A stretch of DNA of 64,000 bases from Thermococcus siculi. Lineage in GTDB: Archaea > Methanobacteriota_B > Thermococci > Thermococcales > Thermococcaceae. The stretch is from assembly GCF_002214505.1 (NCBI RefSeq), contig NZ_CP015103.1:1178001-1242000 (forward strand). The letters are read 5' to 3'. Position numbers and translations under genes: made by a program. The notes below the pieces were generated by a model that was not told where the DNA came from, did no database searches, and worked only from the letters and a program-made list of their open reading frames with translations. Every line of letters starts with the position of its first letter. Position 1 is the first letter of the stretch. Shown here piece after piece: positions 1 to 7,311 of the stretch.

Positions 1-86
1 ACTACGTGACGGAGAAGCCCTATGGAGACGGTGGGGCTGAGGCGATAACCCACATCCTCAGGAAGTTCGGCTATCTGGGTGATTGA
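1..86 (+). CDS. C-terminal end of a probable UDP-N-acetylglucosamine 2-epimerase (partial)
   Basis: Only the last 27 codons lie in the window, in the frame that ends with TGA at 84-86. The tail contains PYGDGGAEAITHIL, which resembles the NPYGDGxAxxRI end of WecB-type UDP-GlcNAc 2-epimerases. These make UDP-ManNAc for surface polysaccharides. The next gene starts inside this one (GTG at 79), so the two are probably translationally coupled. The assignment rests on a short tail and is tentative. Confidence 0.45.
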   Translation, partial: YVTEKPYGDGGAEAITHILRKFGYLGD

Positions 87-939
87 GTTGGCCCTTAGGA
101 TAAGGGTCGCCACGCTGGATGATGTTGAGGGGATAGTCAACGTTCACACGGGGGGTGAAGACCTCTCCAATCTTTCCGTCCGCGAGAGGTACCTCCGCGG
201 CGGCCCCTGGATGAGCGTGGAGACGTGCGCCGTTCACATCAACGCCCTGCTCCTTGAGGGGCAGTTGCCTCTGGTTGCCGAGCTTGAGGGGAGAATCGTA
301 GGCGAAGCGGAGATTTTCCTCTCCGAGGAGCCGATAAACGGGGAACCAAAGAGGATTGCCCACTTAGACGTCATAGAGGTTCATCCCGACTTCAGGGGAA
401 GGGGAGTAGGAAGGGCGCTCATCGAGTACATTGAGCAAAACTTTGCGGATAGAGCGGAACTCCTAACGACCCAGCCGAGCGATGAGGCGGTTGGATTTTA
501 TAGAAAGTTGGGGTTTGATGAAACCCCCTATGAAAACTGGCTCGTTGAAGTCGAGACCTCTGAGTTCAGCGCGGGGGAAGTCAGAGCCAGGAAGTTCATC
601 CCGTGGGAGGACGTGAAAGACCTTGAGCTTGTCGCCGGCCGCTTTCAGAGTTCCTATGACATCTGGTTTTCGAGCTTTAAAGACATCTTCGCCGGCGTCC
701 ATGAACTGGCTGAGGCTGGGAAGATTGGAGATTCGTACTACGTTCTGAAGCCCCTGCCGGGCAGGCCAGGGAAGGCGAGCCTCTTCCTCTGGGGGAGACG
801 GGAGGATATTCCTCAGGCGATAGGACGTGCGGGGAAAATCGGCTTTGAGAAGGTTCTGACCGTCTTAGACGAAGAGACCGCCGAGAAGATTGGAGCGGAA
901 AAGAGGAAAAAGCTGCCGATAATCGCGAAGCGGCTTTAG
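79..939 (+). CDS. GNAT family N-acetyltransferase
   Basis: A 286-residue protein. Residues about 7-150 form a GNAT acetyl-CoA transferase domain: motif A is VHPDFRGRGVGRALIEYIEQ near residue 101, followed by the usual GFYRKLGFDE segment. The C-terminal 130 residues are an extension I do not recognise, so the substrate is unknown. The start used is GTG at 79, overlapping the stop of the gene before it; TTG at 88 is an alternative. The gene runs tail to tail into the amidohydrolase, sharing 4 bases at the stops. Confidence 0.8.
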   Translation: MIELALRIRVATLDDVEGIVNVHTGGEDLSNLSVRERYLRGGPWMSVETCAVHINALLLEGQLPLVAELEGRIVGEAEIFLSEEPINGEPKRIAHLDVIEVHPDFRGRGVGRALIEYIEQNFADRAELLTTQPSDEAVGFYRKLGFDETPYENWLVEVETSEFSAGEVRARKFIPWEDVKDLELVAGRFQSSYDIWFSSFKDIFAGVHELAEAGKIGDSYYVLKPLPGRPGKASLFLWGRREDIPQAIGRAGKIGFEKVLTVLDEETAEKIGAEKRKKLPIIAKRL

Positions 940-2087
940 CGGAGGAACTCGAAGGCTAATGCAACCTCCATCGCGGTTCCCAGGTAGAGAACGTCCTCGT
1001 CCACGTCGAACTTAGGGTGGTGGTGCGGGTAGACTATGCCCTTCTCCTCGTTGTAGATCCCAAGGGTCAGGAAGGCTCCCGGGACCTTTTGGAGGTAGTA
1101 TGCGAAGTCCTCAGCCCCCATTGACATAGCAACGTCGCCGTGCCTGAGGCCGTACTTTTCCGCGACGCCCCTCGCGAAGTCCGCCATTTTGGGGTCGTTT
1201 ATCGTCGGGGGAACGAGGTCGTTGATGCTGAACTCCGCCCCTGCTCCGTGAGTCCTGGCGATTCCGTCTATTATCTCCGCCATTCTCCTCTTTATCAGCT
1301 CTCCGATTTCTGGCCGATAGTAGCGGAAAGTGCCCTTCATCTCCACCTCCTCTGGGATGACGTTGAAGGTCGTTCCGCCGTGTATAGCCGTGACGCTGAC
1401 GACCCCCGTCTCGATCGGATTGACGTTCCTGCTGACTATGGTCTGGAGCGCCAAGACCGTTTCGGCCGCTATCGGGATCGGATCGATCGTCTCGTGAGGC
1501 GAAGCCCCATGGCCGCCTTTTCCCTGAATCTTTGCCTCGAAGAAGCCGGCCCCTGCAAGAAACGGCCCGTCCCTGATGCCTATGATTCCGCTCGGCAGTT
1601 CGTGCCACACGTGGAAGCCGAATATGGCATCAACGCCCTCGAGGGCACCGCCCTCTATCATCTTGACCGCGCCATTTCCGCCCTCTTCTGCCGGCTGGAA
1701 GATAAGCCTGACCCTTCCCCTCAGCTCGTCTTTGTGCTCGGCGATTATCCTGGCCGCCCCGAGGAGCATGGCAGTGTGGGCGTCGTGGCCGCAGGCGTGC
1801 ATCTTGCCTGGAATTCTGGATTTGTAGGGAACGTCGTTCTCCTCCTGAACTGGAAGGGCGTCCATGTCGGCGCGGAGGGCTATTGTTTTCTCCCCCTCCC
1901 CGATGTCCGCTATTATCCCGGTTCCAACGCGCCTGATCGAGTAGCCCCACTCGCGCAGGTGCTCTTCCACTATCCTGGAGGTCCTCTCCTCCTCGTACTT
2001 GAGTTCCGGGTACATGTGGAAGTCCCTGCGCCAGGCTATAATCTCATTCTCTATTCTCTTCGCTTCAGAAACGGGATCGAAGCCCAT
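936..2087 (-). CDS. M20 family amidohydrolase / aminoacylase-carboxypeptidase
   Basis: A 383-residue zinc peptidase of family M20D (aminoacylase, carboxypeptidase CpsA and IAA-amino-acid hydrolase group), which cleaves N-acyl amino acids or C-terminal residues in the cytoplasm. Seen: WRRDFHMYPEL near residue 20, metal-binding HACGHDAHTAML, EEGGNGA, and HGGTTFNVIP of the dimerisation lid. The reading frame stays open upstream through a tRNA fragment, but ATG at 2087 has a good GGTGAT site and matches the family length. Its first 14 codons have a close copy at the start of an element gene (4,338). The promoter faces the integrated element. Confidence 0.85.
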   Translation of the reverse strand: MGFDPVSEAKRIENEIIAWRRDFHMYPELKYEEERTSRIVEEHLREWGYSIRRVGTGIIADIGEGEKTIALRADMDALPVQEENDVPYKSRIPGKMHACGHDAHTAMLLGAARIIAEHKDELRGRVRLIFQPAEEGGNGAVKMIEGGALEGVDAIFGFHVWHELPSGIIGIRDGPFLAGAGFFEAKIQGKGGHGASPHETIDPIPIAAETVLALQTIVSRNVNPIETGVVSVTAIHGGTTFNVIPEEVEMKGTFRYYRPEIGELIKRRMAEIIDGIARTHGAGAEFSINDLVPPTINDPKMADFARGVAEKYGLRHGDVAMSMGAEDFAYYLQKVPGAFLTLGIYNEEKGIVYPHHHPKFDVDEDVLYLGTAMEVALAFEFLR

Positions 2088-2152
2088 GGGATCACCTGGA
2101 GTAATCTTTGCCCATGGGCATATTAACTTTTCGATATCTATCTGAATGATCC

Positions 2153-2196
2153 GGGCCGGTAGCTCAGCCTGGTATGAGCGCCGCCTTGGCAAGGCG
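2153..2196 (+). repeat. attL core: 5' half of tRNA-Ala(GGC)
   Basis: These 44 bases are identical to 6,147-6,190, the first 44 bases of the intact tRNA-Ala, and diverge right after the anticodon stem. It is therefore the left attachment site and not a functional tRNA gene. The integrase start codon (2,174) lies inside it. Confidence 0.9.
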
Positions 2197-3175
2197 TGGA
2201 CGCAATGAAGAACTGGACACCTCACAACCCGCAACCCTCGAAAGTGAGCCACCCCAAGACGTTTTTACAGACGAGGCTTTGCAAGATAAAAAGCCAGAGC
2301 ATAAGCGTTCGGCATACTTAAACAGCCTTTGGAGAAAGTATAAAGACGAATTCAGAGCTTACATGGAGGGTCAAGTCAACGAAGGGAAGCTAAGCAAAGC
2401 ACGGCTTAGGGACTACTGGAACGGCCTAAACCGCTTCTTCAAAGAGCATAAAATAAATGAAGCCATCGACTTCCTAAACATTGACCACATCACAGACTCA
2501 CAGGTGAAAGGATTAAAGAAGTTCTTCAACTTCCTCAAACAATTCAAGTATAAAGAGGTAGATATGATGGAGATCGAAGCGATGAACAGACAGATAAAAG
2601 TCAAAGCCTCACCAAAACTCGAAGGCAAACCCGCCGACGAGAAAACCATGAAGGGGATTCTAACGAACCTCGAGAAAGATAAGGACTACCGCTATTACCT
2701 CTACCTCACGTTGATATACACTGGAGGGAGAGCCTCCCAGATTTTCAACCTCCTCAAGGACATCGGAGCGGGGAAGGTTAAGAAGTATGAGGACTTTGGG
2801 GACGTAGTAGCCTTCAACCTCCAAAAATATGAAAAAGGCAAAAAGCCGGCTTACTTCGCCATAATGCCTAAATACCTCGCAGAAGAGCTTTTATCCCACA
2901 AAGATTTATTCAAGAAAATGCCTGCAAGCGAAAAGAACATTAAATTCATGAAGACTGCATCAAAAAAGAAAGCCGGAGCGAGTAACATTAGGGACTGGTT
3001 CTTTAACAAAGCATTTTACGAACTGAACGGGGATTTAAATCGTGTGAACTTCATTCAGTCGAGGGGAGAAAAGGGACCGTGGACAAGCTACGCAGCACGG
3101 TTCAAAGCATTGAAAGGAGCTGTCAAAGAATATAAGAAGTTGATGGAGAAAGGCATGTTCGCCTTCCTCAGCTAA
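2174..3175 (+). CDS. int: Tyrosine recombinase / integrase of the tRNA-Ala element
   Basis: A 333-residue archaeal tyrosine integrase that would recombine attP with tRNA-Ala. The catalytic residues appear present: Arg in TGGRASQI, a Lys-rich beta strand around LQKYEKGKK, Arg in ASNIRDWF and the nucleophile Tyr in WTSYAARF. The only start codon in frame near the junction is ATG at 2,174, so the first seven codons are tRNA sequence and no good Shine-Dalgarno precedes it. Unlike SSV-type genes that are cut by integration, the whole coding region lies on one side of the junction, so the gene seems to stay intact. It overlaps the PIN gene tail to tail by 4 bases. Confidence 0.85.
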   Translation: MSAALARRGRNEELDTSQPATLESEPPQDVFTDEALQDKKPEHKRSAYLNSLWRKYKDEFRAYMEGQVNEGKLSKARLRDYWNGLNRFFKEHKINEAIDFLNIDHITDSQVKGLKKFFNFLKQFKYKEVDMMEIEAMNRQIKVKASPKLEGKPADEKTMKGILTNLEKDKDYRYYLYLTLIYTGGRASQIFNLLKDIGAGKVKKYEDFGDVVAFNLQKYEKGKKPAYFAIMPKYLAEELLSHKDLFKKMPASEKNIKFMKTASKKKAGASNIRDWFFNKAFYELNGDLNRVNFIQSRGEKGPWTSYAARFKALKGAVKEYKKLMEKGMFAFLS

Positions 3176-3675
3176 GCCTTTTTCTTTTTGTAGAATTCTA
3201 TGAATTCTTTTGGTGTGAGGATGTAAAACTCATGCCTTCCGAGTTTAAACTTCTTCACTCTGTCCCTGATTTTTAACAGGTGCTTACGGTCGTAAGTGAT
3301 TAGAACGTCGGCTTTAGCGTTATACGCCACGTCCAGAAACGGGATGTCCTTCGGATCATGGACTTTCTCTAAGAGCGTCTTGGACTTTTTGAAGGAGCGT
3401 TTTATTTGAACCCTCTTTGAGTAGAATACTACAACGTCCACCCTCTCTCTGGCAACATCTAAAGGTATTTTCTTCAGGATTTTAGGATAGTTAATGACTT
3501 CATAATACTCAGCTTTGGTCAAAGTAGAATAATAGTTTATGATCTTCCCCTCAAAGAGGAGTTCGAGAACTTCAAAAGCATGACCTTTGGGAGATAGGAG
3601 CGCAGGGATTAAAACTGAAGTGTCAATGACTACTCTAAACCGAGCTTCTTTAGTTTTCTTTCGAGTTTCTCCCAT
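3172..3675 (-). CDS. PIN-domain toxin nuclease (COG1569-like), copy A
   Basis: A 167-residue PIN-domain protein, a predicted Mg-dependent ribonuclease toxin. Acidic residues are visible in VVIDTSVLIPALL (near residue 17), AEYYEV, KDIPFLDVA and VLITYDRKHL, the pattern of the COG1569 branch. It overlaps the upstream gene (3,630-3,935) by 46 bases, as toxin-antitoxin pairs often do. A related but broken copy lies at 4,569-5,063. The target RNA is unknown. Confidence 0.75.
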   Translation of the reverse strand: MGETRKKTKEARFRVVIDTSVLIPALLSPKGHAFEVLELLFEGKIINYYSTLTKAEYYEVINYPKILKKIPLDVARERVDVVVFYSKRVQIKRSFKKSKTLLEKVHDPKDIPFLDVAYNAKADVLITYDRKHLLKIRDRVKKFKLGRHEFYILTPKEFIEFYKKKKA

Positions 3676-3935
3676 TTCTTAATCTCCTCCTCGGCCTCAT
3701 AATAGAGCTTAACGGCCTCACCCTCACTCATGCGAGGTTTTTCCTTCTTCCATTTCTCTATAACCTTCTTCGCTTCCATTTTGGTCATTCTCTTGGGTTT
3801 CATCTTTTTGAGCTTCTCCCGATTGGCCTTCCACTCGTAATACTCAATAAGCTCTTTTGGTGAAACCCCAATAGCTCTCGCAACCTCCTCAATGAGGAGT
3901 TTCACACCCTCCGAGTTCTTCACACTCACAGCCAT
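3630..3935 (-). CDS. Putative antitoxin partner of the PIN protein, copy A
   Basis: A 101-residue, highly charged helical protein starting MAVSVKNSEG and ending KKWEKLERKLKKLGLE. The same start and end pattern is seen in the gene at 5,064-5,402, which also sits directly before a PIN gene, so the two are paralogues. The frame is open further upstream, but ATG at 3,935 has AGGTG six bases before it and matches the paralogue. The antitoxin role is inferred from position and overlap; no DNA-binding fold is obvious. Confidence 0.6.
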   Translation of the reverse strand: MAVSVKNSEGVKLLIEEVARAIGVSPKELIEYYEWKANREKLKKMKPKRMTKMEAKKVIEKWKKEKPRMSEGEAVKLYYEAEEEIKKWEKLERKLKKLGLE

Positions 3936-3972
3936 CTCCAACACCTTGAGAGTGTTTAGGAAGACCTGATTA

Positions 3973-4338
3973 TTAACTTTTCCTCCTCTTTTTTCTCTTC
4001 CTTTCAGGGTAATCAATCCCCCTAATGTCGTAGCGGTCGGGATGCCGTAACCATGCATTCAATTGTTTTAAAGAAGCGGTCTCGAGGTTGAAAACCTTCC
4101 GAGCCTTCTTCCCCTTATCAACCGCATAACTCCGTCCACCGTAACGCTCCCAATACTCCTTAAACTCCATTACCGCTTTGAGGAGTTGATCCCTCGCTTT
4201 CTGGACTTTAGAAGCCTTCCCGATGATTTTAGCGATGTTCTTAATGTTCTCCTCATAACTAATGTTCGTGTCCACGAGAGCGTAATAATCTATCAGGTCT
4301 TCTATCCTTTTGGCCTCAGAAACGGGATCAAACTGCAT
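3973..4338 (-). CDS. Hypothetical element protein with a host-like N-terminus
   Basis: A 121-residue protein of unknown function with a very basic tail (ERKRKKRRKS). Its first residues MQFDPVSEAKRIED match the start of the neighbouring host amidohydrolase (MGFDPVSEAKRIEN) at 12 of 14 positions, and the DNA over that stretch is about 79% identical. The remainder is unrelated to the peptidase. The gene reads toward the antitoxin and PIN genes and probably heads that operon. Confidence 0.6.
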   Translation of the reverse strand: MQFDPVSEAKRIEDLIDYYALVDTNISYEENIKNIAKIIGKASKVQKARDQLLKAVMEFKEYWERYGGRSYAVDKGKKARKVFNLETASLKQLNAWLRHPDRYDIRGIDYPERKRKKRRKS

Positions 4339-4404
4339 TCAAACCACCATCCGAAGTTGGCTCTCACAGGATATTAAGTTTTTGAGGTATTTCCAAAGGT
4401 TGTT

Positions 4405-4563
4405 TACGAGTTTAAATACAACCGGACAATGATTAGCTTCATTCAATCGAGAAGTGATGAAAAGGGAGCGTGACGGAACTATGTGAACATTAAACAAGCC
4501 TGGACGGAGCGGTGAAAGAATACAAGAGACTAATGGAGAAAGGCATGTTCGCCTTCCTTGACT
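4405..4563 (+). pseudogene. Decayed 3' end of a second integrase gene
   Basis: This stretch aligns with the last 145 bases of int (about 3,030-3,175), including an exact copy of aaggcatgttcgccttcct at the end. It keeps the SFIQSR motif but has a stop and frame changes soon after. Like the intact int, it abuts a minus-strand PIN gene. It is what remains of the integrase of a second, tandem element. Confidence 0.75.
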
Positions 4564-4568
4564 GATTC

Positions 4569-5063
4569 TCACACTTTCCATTTGTATTTTTCCCTTAAGT
4601 GCCTCAAGAACTCTGAATCCTTGAGGATGTAAAACCAATGACGCTTTAAGCTGAACTTAAGAGTCTTTGGATCCCTCAGCTTTACCAGGTGCTTCGTGTT
4701 CATGCTCACCAGGTAGCGAGCCTTGGCAGAGTAAACCACGTCAAGGAATTTAATGTCATCCACGTGACCAACTTCTTTAACAAGACTCTTATCCTCCTCA
4801 AACCTTACCCTCGGGGACACCTTTATGGTATTGTTCAGAATGATGTTGTAAATAGCTCTCGCCTTTTGAGTCTTCCCCGTGAGCAATCCGATGATTGCCA
4901 GGGTCTCCTTCATCTCTTAGAGCGTCTCTTTAGAACCATAATTCACTAACCTATCCTCTTTGAGGAGGCCAAGAATCTTAACAGCGGGACTTCTTTTAGA
5001 ATCCTTGGACTTTAAAGCACTTATTAGAATAGAAGTGTCTAACACGACCTTTATTTTAGGCAT
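4569..5063 (-). pseudogene. PIN-domain nuclease, copy B, interrupted by an in-frame TAA
   Basis: From ATG at 5,063 the frame reads MPKIKVVLDTSILISALKS and is open to 4,569 except for one TAA at 4,917-4,919. The total of about 164 codons matches copy A (167). It shares VVLDTS, DDIKFLDVVYSAKA and the C-terminal region with copy A, but the last acidic residue of the active site is lost (LVSMNTKHL where A has LITYDRKHL). The stop and the lost residue both point to an inactive toxin. The 114-residue ORF from 4,913 is its downstream part. Confidence 0.7.
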
Positions 5064-5402
5064 TCAAATCACTCCAAGCTTTTTGAGTTTCCGCTCAATC
5101 CTCCTGAACTTCTTAAGCTCCACACGAGCAACCTCTATTAGTTCGGCAGTACTGAGTTTAACAGACTTTTTATCCTCCATAATGACCTCCCAAGCCTTAT
5201 CATCGCTCATGGGTTTATCCATACTTCTCACAACCTCCCTGACCTGAAAGAACCATATAACATCCTCTGGTTTCTCTTTGATGGCTTTGGCAATGCCATC
5301 CACGATGGATTCAAGCACTTTCTTATCGGCACTTCTCACAGCCATTCTTTCCACCATCTTTCTCTTCGTCTTATTGCTCTTAAGATTAACCCTCGACGCC
5401 AT
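5064..5402 (-). CDS. Putative antitoxin partner of the PIN protein, copy B
   Basis: A 112-residue charged helical protein whose MAVRSADKKVLESIV and C-terminal RIERKLKKLGVI match the antitoxin of copy A. It still reads without interruption although its PIN partner is broken, which is the expected survivor when a toxin decays. ATG at 5,402 follows GGAGGG and overlaps the end of the upstream gene; the PIN start at 5,063 follows its stop directly. Confidence 0.6.
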   Translation of the reverse strand: MASRVNLKSNKTKRKMVERMAVRSADKKVLESIVDGIAKAIKEKPEDVIWFFQVREVVRSMDKPMSDDKAWEVIMEDKKSVKLSTAELIEVARVELKKFRRIERKLKKLGVI

Positions 5403-5577
5403 ACGGCAACCCTCCTCCTTTCTTTTTATTCTTCAACCCAACGATCCCGAAAAGGCCGGTGAGGTAGGCCATAGCAATGGTTTTGGCTTCAGCTTTCAGA
5501 ATGAGGAGAGAAGCCAACGCTACCACTCCCCCCGTAATCATCGCCACGTCCGTGTCATCAAGATCAAAACGCTTCAT
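5386..5577 (-). CDS. Small membrane protein of the element
   Basis: A 63-residue protein with two hydrophobic stretches, around VAMITGGVVALASLLIL and TIAMAYLTGLFGIVGL, then a Lys/Gly-rich tail. The ATG at 5,577 has GGTGG a few bases before it and is preferred to the longer frame from 5,619. The size and topology resemble holin-like or small virion membrane proteins of archaeal elements, but no family is recognised. Confidence 0.55.
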   Translation of the reverse strand: MKRFDLDDTDVAMITGGVVALASLLILKAEAKTIAMAYLTGLFGIVGLKNKKKGGGLPYGVEG

Positions 5578-5615
5578 TTCAACCACCGGTTTGAGATATA
5601 AGAAAAACGAAAGAA

Positions 5616-6014
5616 TCACGGGAGCGGATTGAAAACATAAACCCCGTCAAGCGTCGTCCACACGTCGTTACTTCCTCCCCACTCTGCATGAGTGAGTATC
5701 GCCAGCTTCAATGATTGGAGAGGCACCCACACGAACTTTACTGAAGCACTCCCAACACTCTGCATCTTGAAAAATTCATACTCGGTTGGGTCTCTCTGGA
5801 GGTAAATCCCTCTTACCCACTCAACTGCATTATCATAACTCCCTGCCGCCTTCACGTACGCGCTCACGATTTTTCCGTCCGCACCCTCAAAGTAGATAAC
5901 CTCCCTGTGGTCGTCCCACGTATGCTCTGTAACCGTCGCGTGGTTCTCTATGACTGGCTGGTCGTTGTAAAGCTCACGCCTGCTGTCTCCCGACAAGTAC
6001 TCATAGAACTTCAC
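5616..6014 (-). CDS. Hypothetical element protein
   Basis: A 132-residue protein without recognised domains. It is rich in aromatic residues and beta-prone segments (SVKFVWVPLQSLKLAILTHAEW), with no signal peptide. The start is GTG at 6,014, which has GGAAGG five bases before it. It is the first minus-strand gene of the right-hand half and probably heads the transcript through the membrane protein, antitoxin B and PIN B. Its promoter region (6,050-6,088) resembles the promoter of the host amidohydrolase. Confidence 0.55.
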   Translation of the reverse strand: MKFYEYLSGDSRRELYNDQPVIENHATVTEHTWDDHREVIYFEGADGKIVSAYVKAAGSYDNAVEWVRGIYLQRDPTEYEFFKMQSVGSASVKFVWVPLQSLKLAILTHAEWGGSNDVWTTLDGVYVFNPLP

Positions 6015-6097
6015 TGTAACCTTCCGGAATCGCTAAGCACGTCCCAGCTGGAGATTGAACTTTTCGATTCTCATCTTAATGATGCTTGACCCGACCG

Positions 6098-6110
6098 CAA
6101 AATTTATAAA
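6098..6110 (+). promoter_or_regulatory. BRE/TATA promoter now driving tRNA-Ala
   Basis: A strong archaeal promoter (CAAAATTTATAAA) lies about 40 bases before the tRNA. It is on the element side of attR, so the element supplies it; in the circular form it would drive int instead. Confidence 0.65.
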
Positions 6111-6146
6111 CCCACTCTGATAGGTGATTACGGCGTCGATGGGAGT

Positions 6147-6224
<78 letters not shown>

Positions 6225-6233
6225 TCCCTGGGC

Positions 6234-6311
6234 GGGCCCGTGGTCTAGACTGGTTATGACGCCACCCTGACAAGGTGGAGGTCCGGGGTTCGAATCCCCG
6301 CGGGCCCACCA
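6234..6311 (+). tRNA. tRNA-Val (anticodon GAC)
   Basis: Acceptor GGGCCCG pairs with CGGGCCC. The anticodon stem CCACC/GGTGG carries the loop CTGACAA, giving anticodon GAC (valine). The T arm CGGGG TTCGAAT CCCCG is complete and CCA is encoded. It lies 9 bases after tRNA-Ala and is probably cotranscribed with it. Confidence 0.95.
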
Positions 6312-6361
6312 GAAAACAAACTTCTACCAAGCAAAAACTTCACCAAGGTTAAAATTCTTCT

Positions 6362-6511
6362 GTGTTCCCAGAAGCAGGCAAAGCGTGTCTTCTTGAAATT
6401 GCAGGGTTGACTGGGGCTACCCAAGAAGACGTCTATGAAACGAGTTTGCATTTTATTCTGGCATCCTTCAGACGTCTTGAGGAAGGCAAACCTTGGAAAG
6501 TTGCCTCCTAA
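6362..6511 (+). pseudogene. Short ORF, possible gene remnant
   Basis: In the otherwise empty 320-base gap after tRNA-Val, one frame reads 49 codons from GTG at 6,362 to TAA at 6,509. It contains ACLLEIAGLTGATQEDVYET and ASFRRLEEGKPWK, which look protein-like, but there is no clear ribosome site. I do not recognise the family; it may be the end of a lost gene. Nothing else is seen between 6,312 and 6,590. Confidence 0.25.
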
Positions 6512-6593
6512 GGAGTAAACCTCTAGGAGTCGGCACTCTTTAAACTTGCACCCATTTCCCGCCAGCGCTTCCCTAAGAAAGAGCGGGGGATAA

Positions 6594-6603
6594 GGTTTAT
6601 AAG
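6594..6603 (+). promoter_or_regulatory. TATA element for the DUF357 gene
   Basis: GGTTTATAAG about 35 bases before the GTG start of the DUF357 gene, with a GA-rich stretch just upstream; a typical Thermococcales promoter. Confidence 0.5.
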
Positions 6604-6635
6604 ACCACATCCTAACCACTCGTGAGGCGAGACCG

Positions 6636-6923
6636 GTGGGGCGGGAGATAACCGAAGAAAAGCTCCAGAAGTACTTTAGAATCACCGAAGAGGCGCTGAA
6701 GACCCTCGAGGTCGCGGTTCATGAGAAAAGCCTGCTCTGGGTGGCTGCTCAGGATTTTCTGACGATGGCGAAGAGCTATTTTGAGGATGCCAAATACTAC
6801 TACGAGAAGGGCGACTACGTAACCGCCTTCGCCGCTTTGAACTACGCTCACGGTTTCATTGACGCCGGTGTGAGGCTCGGCGTTTTCAGGGGAGAGGACG
6901 ACAGACTTTTTGCCTTCGGCTGA
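6636..6923 (+). CDS. DUF357 family protein
   Basis: A 95-residue archaeal protein of unknown function, entirely helical, with the DUF357 pattern: [15 protein letters not shown] at the start and [32 protein letters not shown] in the middle (shown in part). The helix layout resembles TPR/HEPN-like small helical bundles. The start is GTG at 6,636, behind GAGGCGAGACCG. The next gene begins 10 bases after its stop and is likely in the same operon. Confidence 0.75.
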   Translation: MGREITEEKLQKYFRITEEALKTLEVAVHEKSLLWVAAQDFLTMAKSYFEDAKYYYEKGDYVTAFAALNYAHGFIDAGVRLGVFRGEDDRLFAFG

Positions 6924-6933
6924 GGTGAGAGAA

Positions 6934-7311
6934 ATGGGGGACTACGTGGTCGTTTTGGAGGCACCTATCATAGTGAGGGACGTCGAGACGAGCGAGGACG
7001 CGATAAACGTCGCGGTTTCCAAGGTTGCCAAGGCCCTCAACAAGGAGAAGCTCGACTTCGTGAGGGTTGAAATAGGCTACTCCCAGTGCCCCGTCTGCGG
7101 GGCCCACTTCGAGAGCGCCTTCGTGATAGGCTCGGTCGGCCTCGTGGGAATGTACCTCACGATAAAGGTCTACAACGCCCAGACCATAGAGCACGCCGAG
7201 AGGATAGCCAAGGCCGTCATCGGAAAGGCTCTCAAGAAGGTTCCCCTCAAGGTCTACGAGATAAGGGAGCTGACCGAGGAGGACGAGGGCAACGGCGTCG
7301 AGCTGGAGTGA
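6934..7311 (+). CDS. DUF555 / UPF0212 family protein
   Basis: A 125-residue conserved archaeal protein of unknown function. MGDYVVVLEAPIIVRDV at the start and a CPVCG motif near residue 50 are typical of the family; with only one CxxC, any metal site would need a partner chain. ATG at 6,934 is preceded by GAGGTGAGAGAA, and the longer TTG start is not needed. It follows the DUF357 gene closely. Confidence 0.8.
   Translation: MGDYVVVLEAPIIVRDVETSEDAINVAVSKVAKALNKEKLDFVRVEIGYSQCPVCGAHFESAFVIGSVGLVGMYLTIKVYNAQTIEHAERIAKAVIGKALKKVPLKVYEIRELTEEDEGNGVELE

Noticed and set aside
2153-2240. A second tRNA-Ala gene
   Set aside because: Only the first 44 bases match; the T arm and acceptor 3' strand are missing, so it is attL.
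2088-2252. Upstream extension of the amidohydrolase frame
   Set aside because: It reads through the promoter and the tRNA fragment antisense; ATG at 2,087 has a proper ribosome site and the right length.
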